Origin: Prevotellaceae bacterium
Lineage (GTDB): Bacteria > Bacteroidota > Bacteroidia > Bacteroidales > UBA932
Direction: 5' to 3'
Assembly (NCBI GenBank): GCA_031289385.1
Contig: JAITPP010000255.1
Span: 1-5,052 of the forward strand
Length of the DNA: 5,052 nt
The translations under genes and the position numbers were made by a program. The notes under the pieces were generated by a model. That model searched no databases. It saw only the letters and a list, made by a program, of their open reading frames with translations, and had not been told where the DNA came from. Position 1 is the first letter of the stretch, and each line of letters begins with the position of its first letter. Of the stretch, positions 4,908 to 5,052 are shown one piece after another.

Positions 4908-5049
4908 ACTAAATACTAACGACTAAATACCAGATACCAAATACTAACGACTAAATACGGAATACAGAATACTAAATACCAGATACTAACGACTAAATAC
5001 GGAATACGGAATACAGAATACGGAATACAGAATACGGAATACTAAATAA
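4908..5049. repeat. Heptamer array with ATAC-ended units (GGAATAC family)
   Basis: Units ending in ATAC (GGAATAC, AGAATAC, TAAATAC, CAGATAC, CAAATAC) are repeated to within a few bases of the right edge, broken three times by a TAACGACTAAATAC insert. The complement of GGAATAC is GTATTCC, the unit of the array upstream of rpoD, so the two arrays are related and inverted. For example CTAAATACGGAATAC (4951-4965 and 4993-5007) is the exact reverse complement of 2873-2887. No open frame is present. Confidence 0.9.
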
Positions 5050-5052
5050 ATT

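Noticed and set aside
2621..5049. Composite transposon or genomic island bounded by the inverted arrays
   Set aside because: The gene between them is a core envelope protease, no transposase or integrase is present, and the boundaries are degenerate tandem repeats rather than defined ends.

Overview
The window looks like ordinary chromosomal DNA of an AT-rich member of the Bacteroidota, most likely Bacteroidales. Four things support this. The primary sigma factor is the short 286-residue Bacteroidota form. Upstream sites match the Bacteroidota promoter consensus (TTTG at -33, TAnnTTTG at -7). Start codons follow A-rich tracts with no Shine-Dalgarno sequence. The intergenic DNA is AT-rich and full of short degenerate repeats.

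Layout, left to right. (1) 1-32, minus: the first ten codons of a gene leaving the left edge, with its own -7 box at 58-65 just past a terminator. (2) 67-306, minus: a tRNA-Asn(GUU) unit with a well-spaced promoter (276-306), the tRNA (169-242) and two terminator-like hairpins (129-164, 67-105). (3) 445-1422, plus: a PfkB-family sugar/nucleoside kinase of the adenosine-kinase type. (4) 1423-1738: a convergent intergenic region made almost entirely of four or five different short-period repeats and one long hairpin. (5) 1739-2599, minus: RpoD. (6) 2600-3154: a repeat-rich region holding a 31-bp composite array, a C/G-rich foldback element, a heptamer array and the terminator of the next gene. 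(7) 3155-4654, minus: a DegP/HtrA periplasmic protease-chaperone. (8) 4655-5052: a probable promoter region followed by two more heptamer-based arrays, with no gene.

The genes are housekeeping functions (transcription initiation, nucleoside or sugar phosphorylation, envelope protein quality control, translation). They do not form an operon: each appears to be its own unit, and gene spacing is loose. The promoter boxes seen are of the type that the sigma factor encoded here is expected to read.

I found no defence system, mobile element with a transposase, CRISPR array or new multi-gene system. The unusual content is in the gaps. Nearly every intergenic region carries a different degenerate tandem repeat, most with a unit of 7 bp. 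One array, upstream of rpoD, repeats a perfect Bacteroidota -7 motif eight times. A related array lies inverted on the other side of the protease gene.
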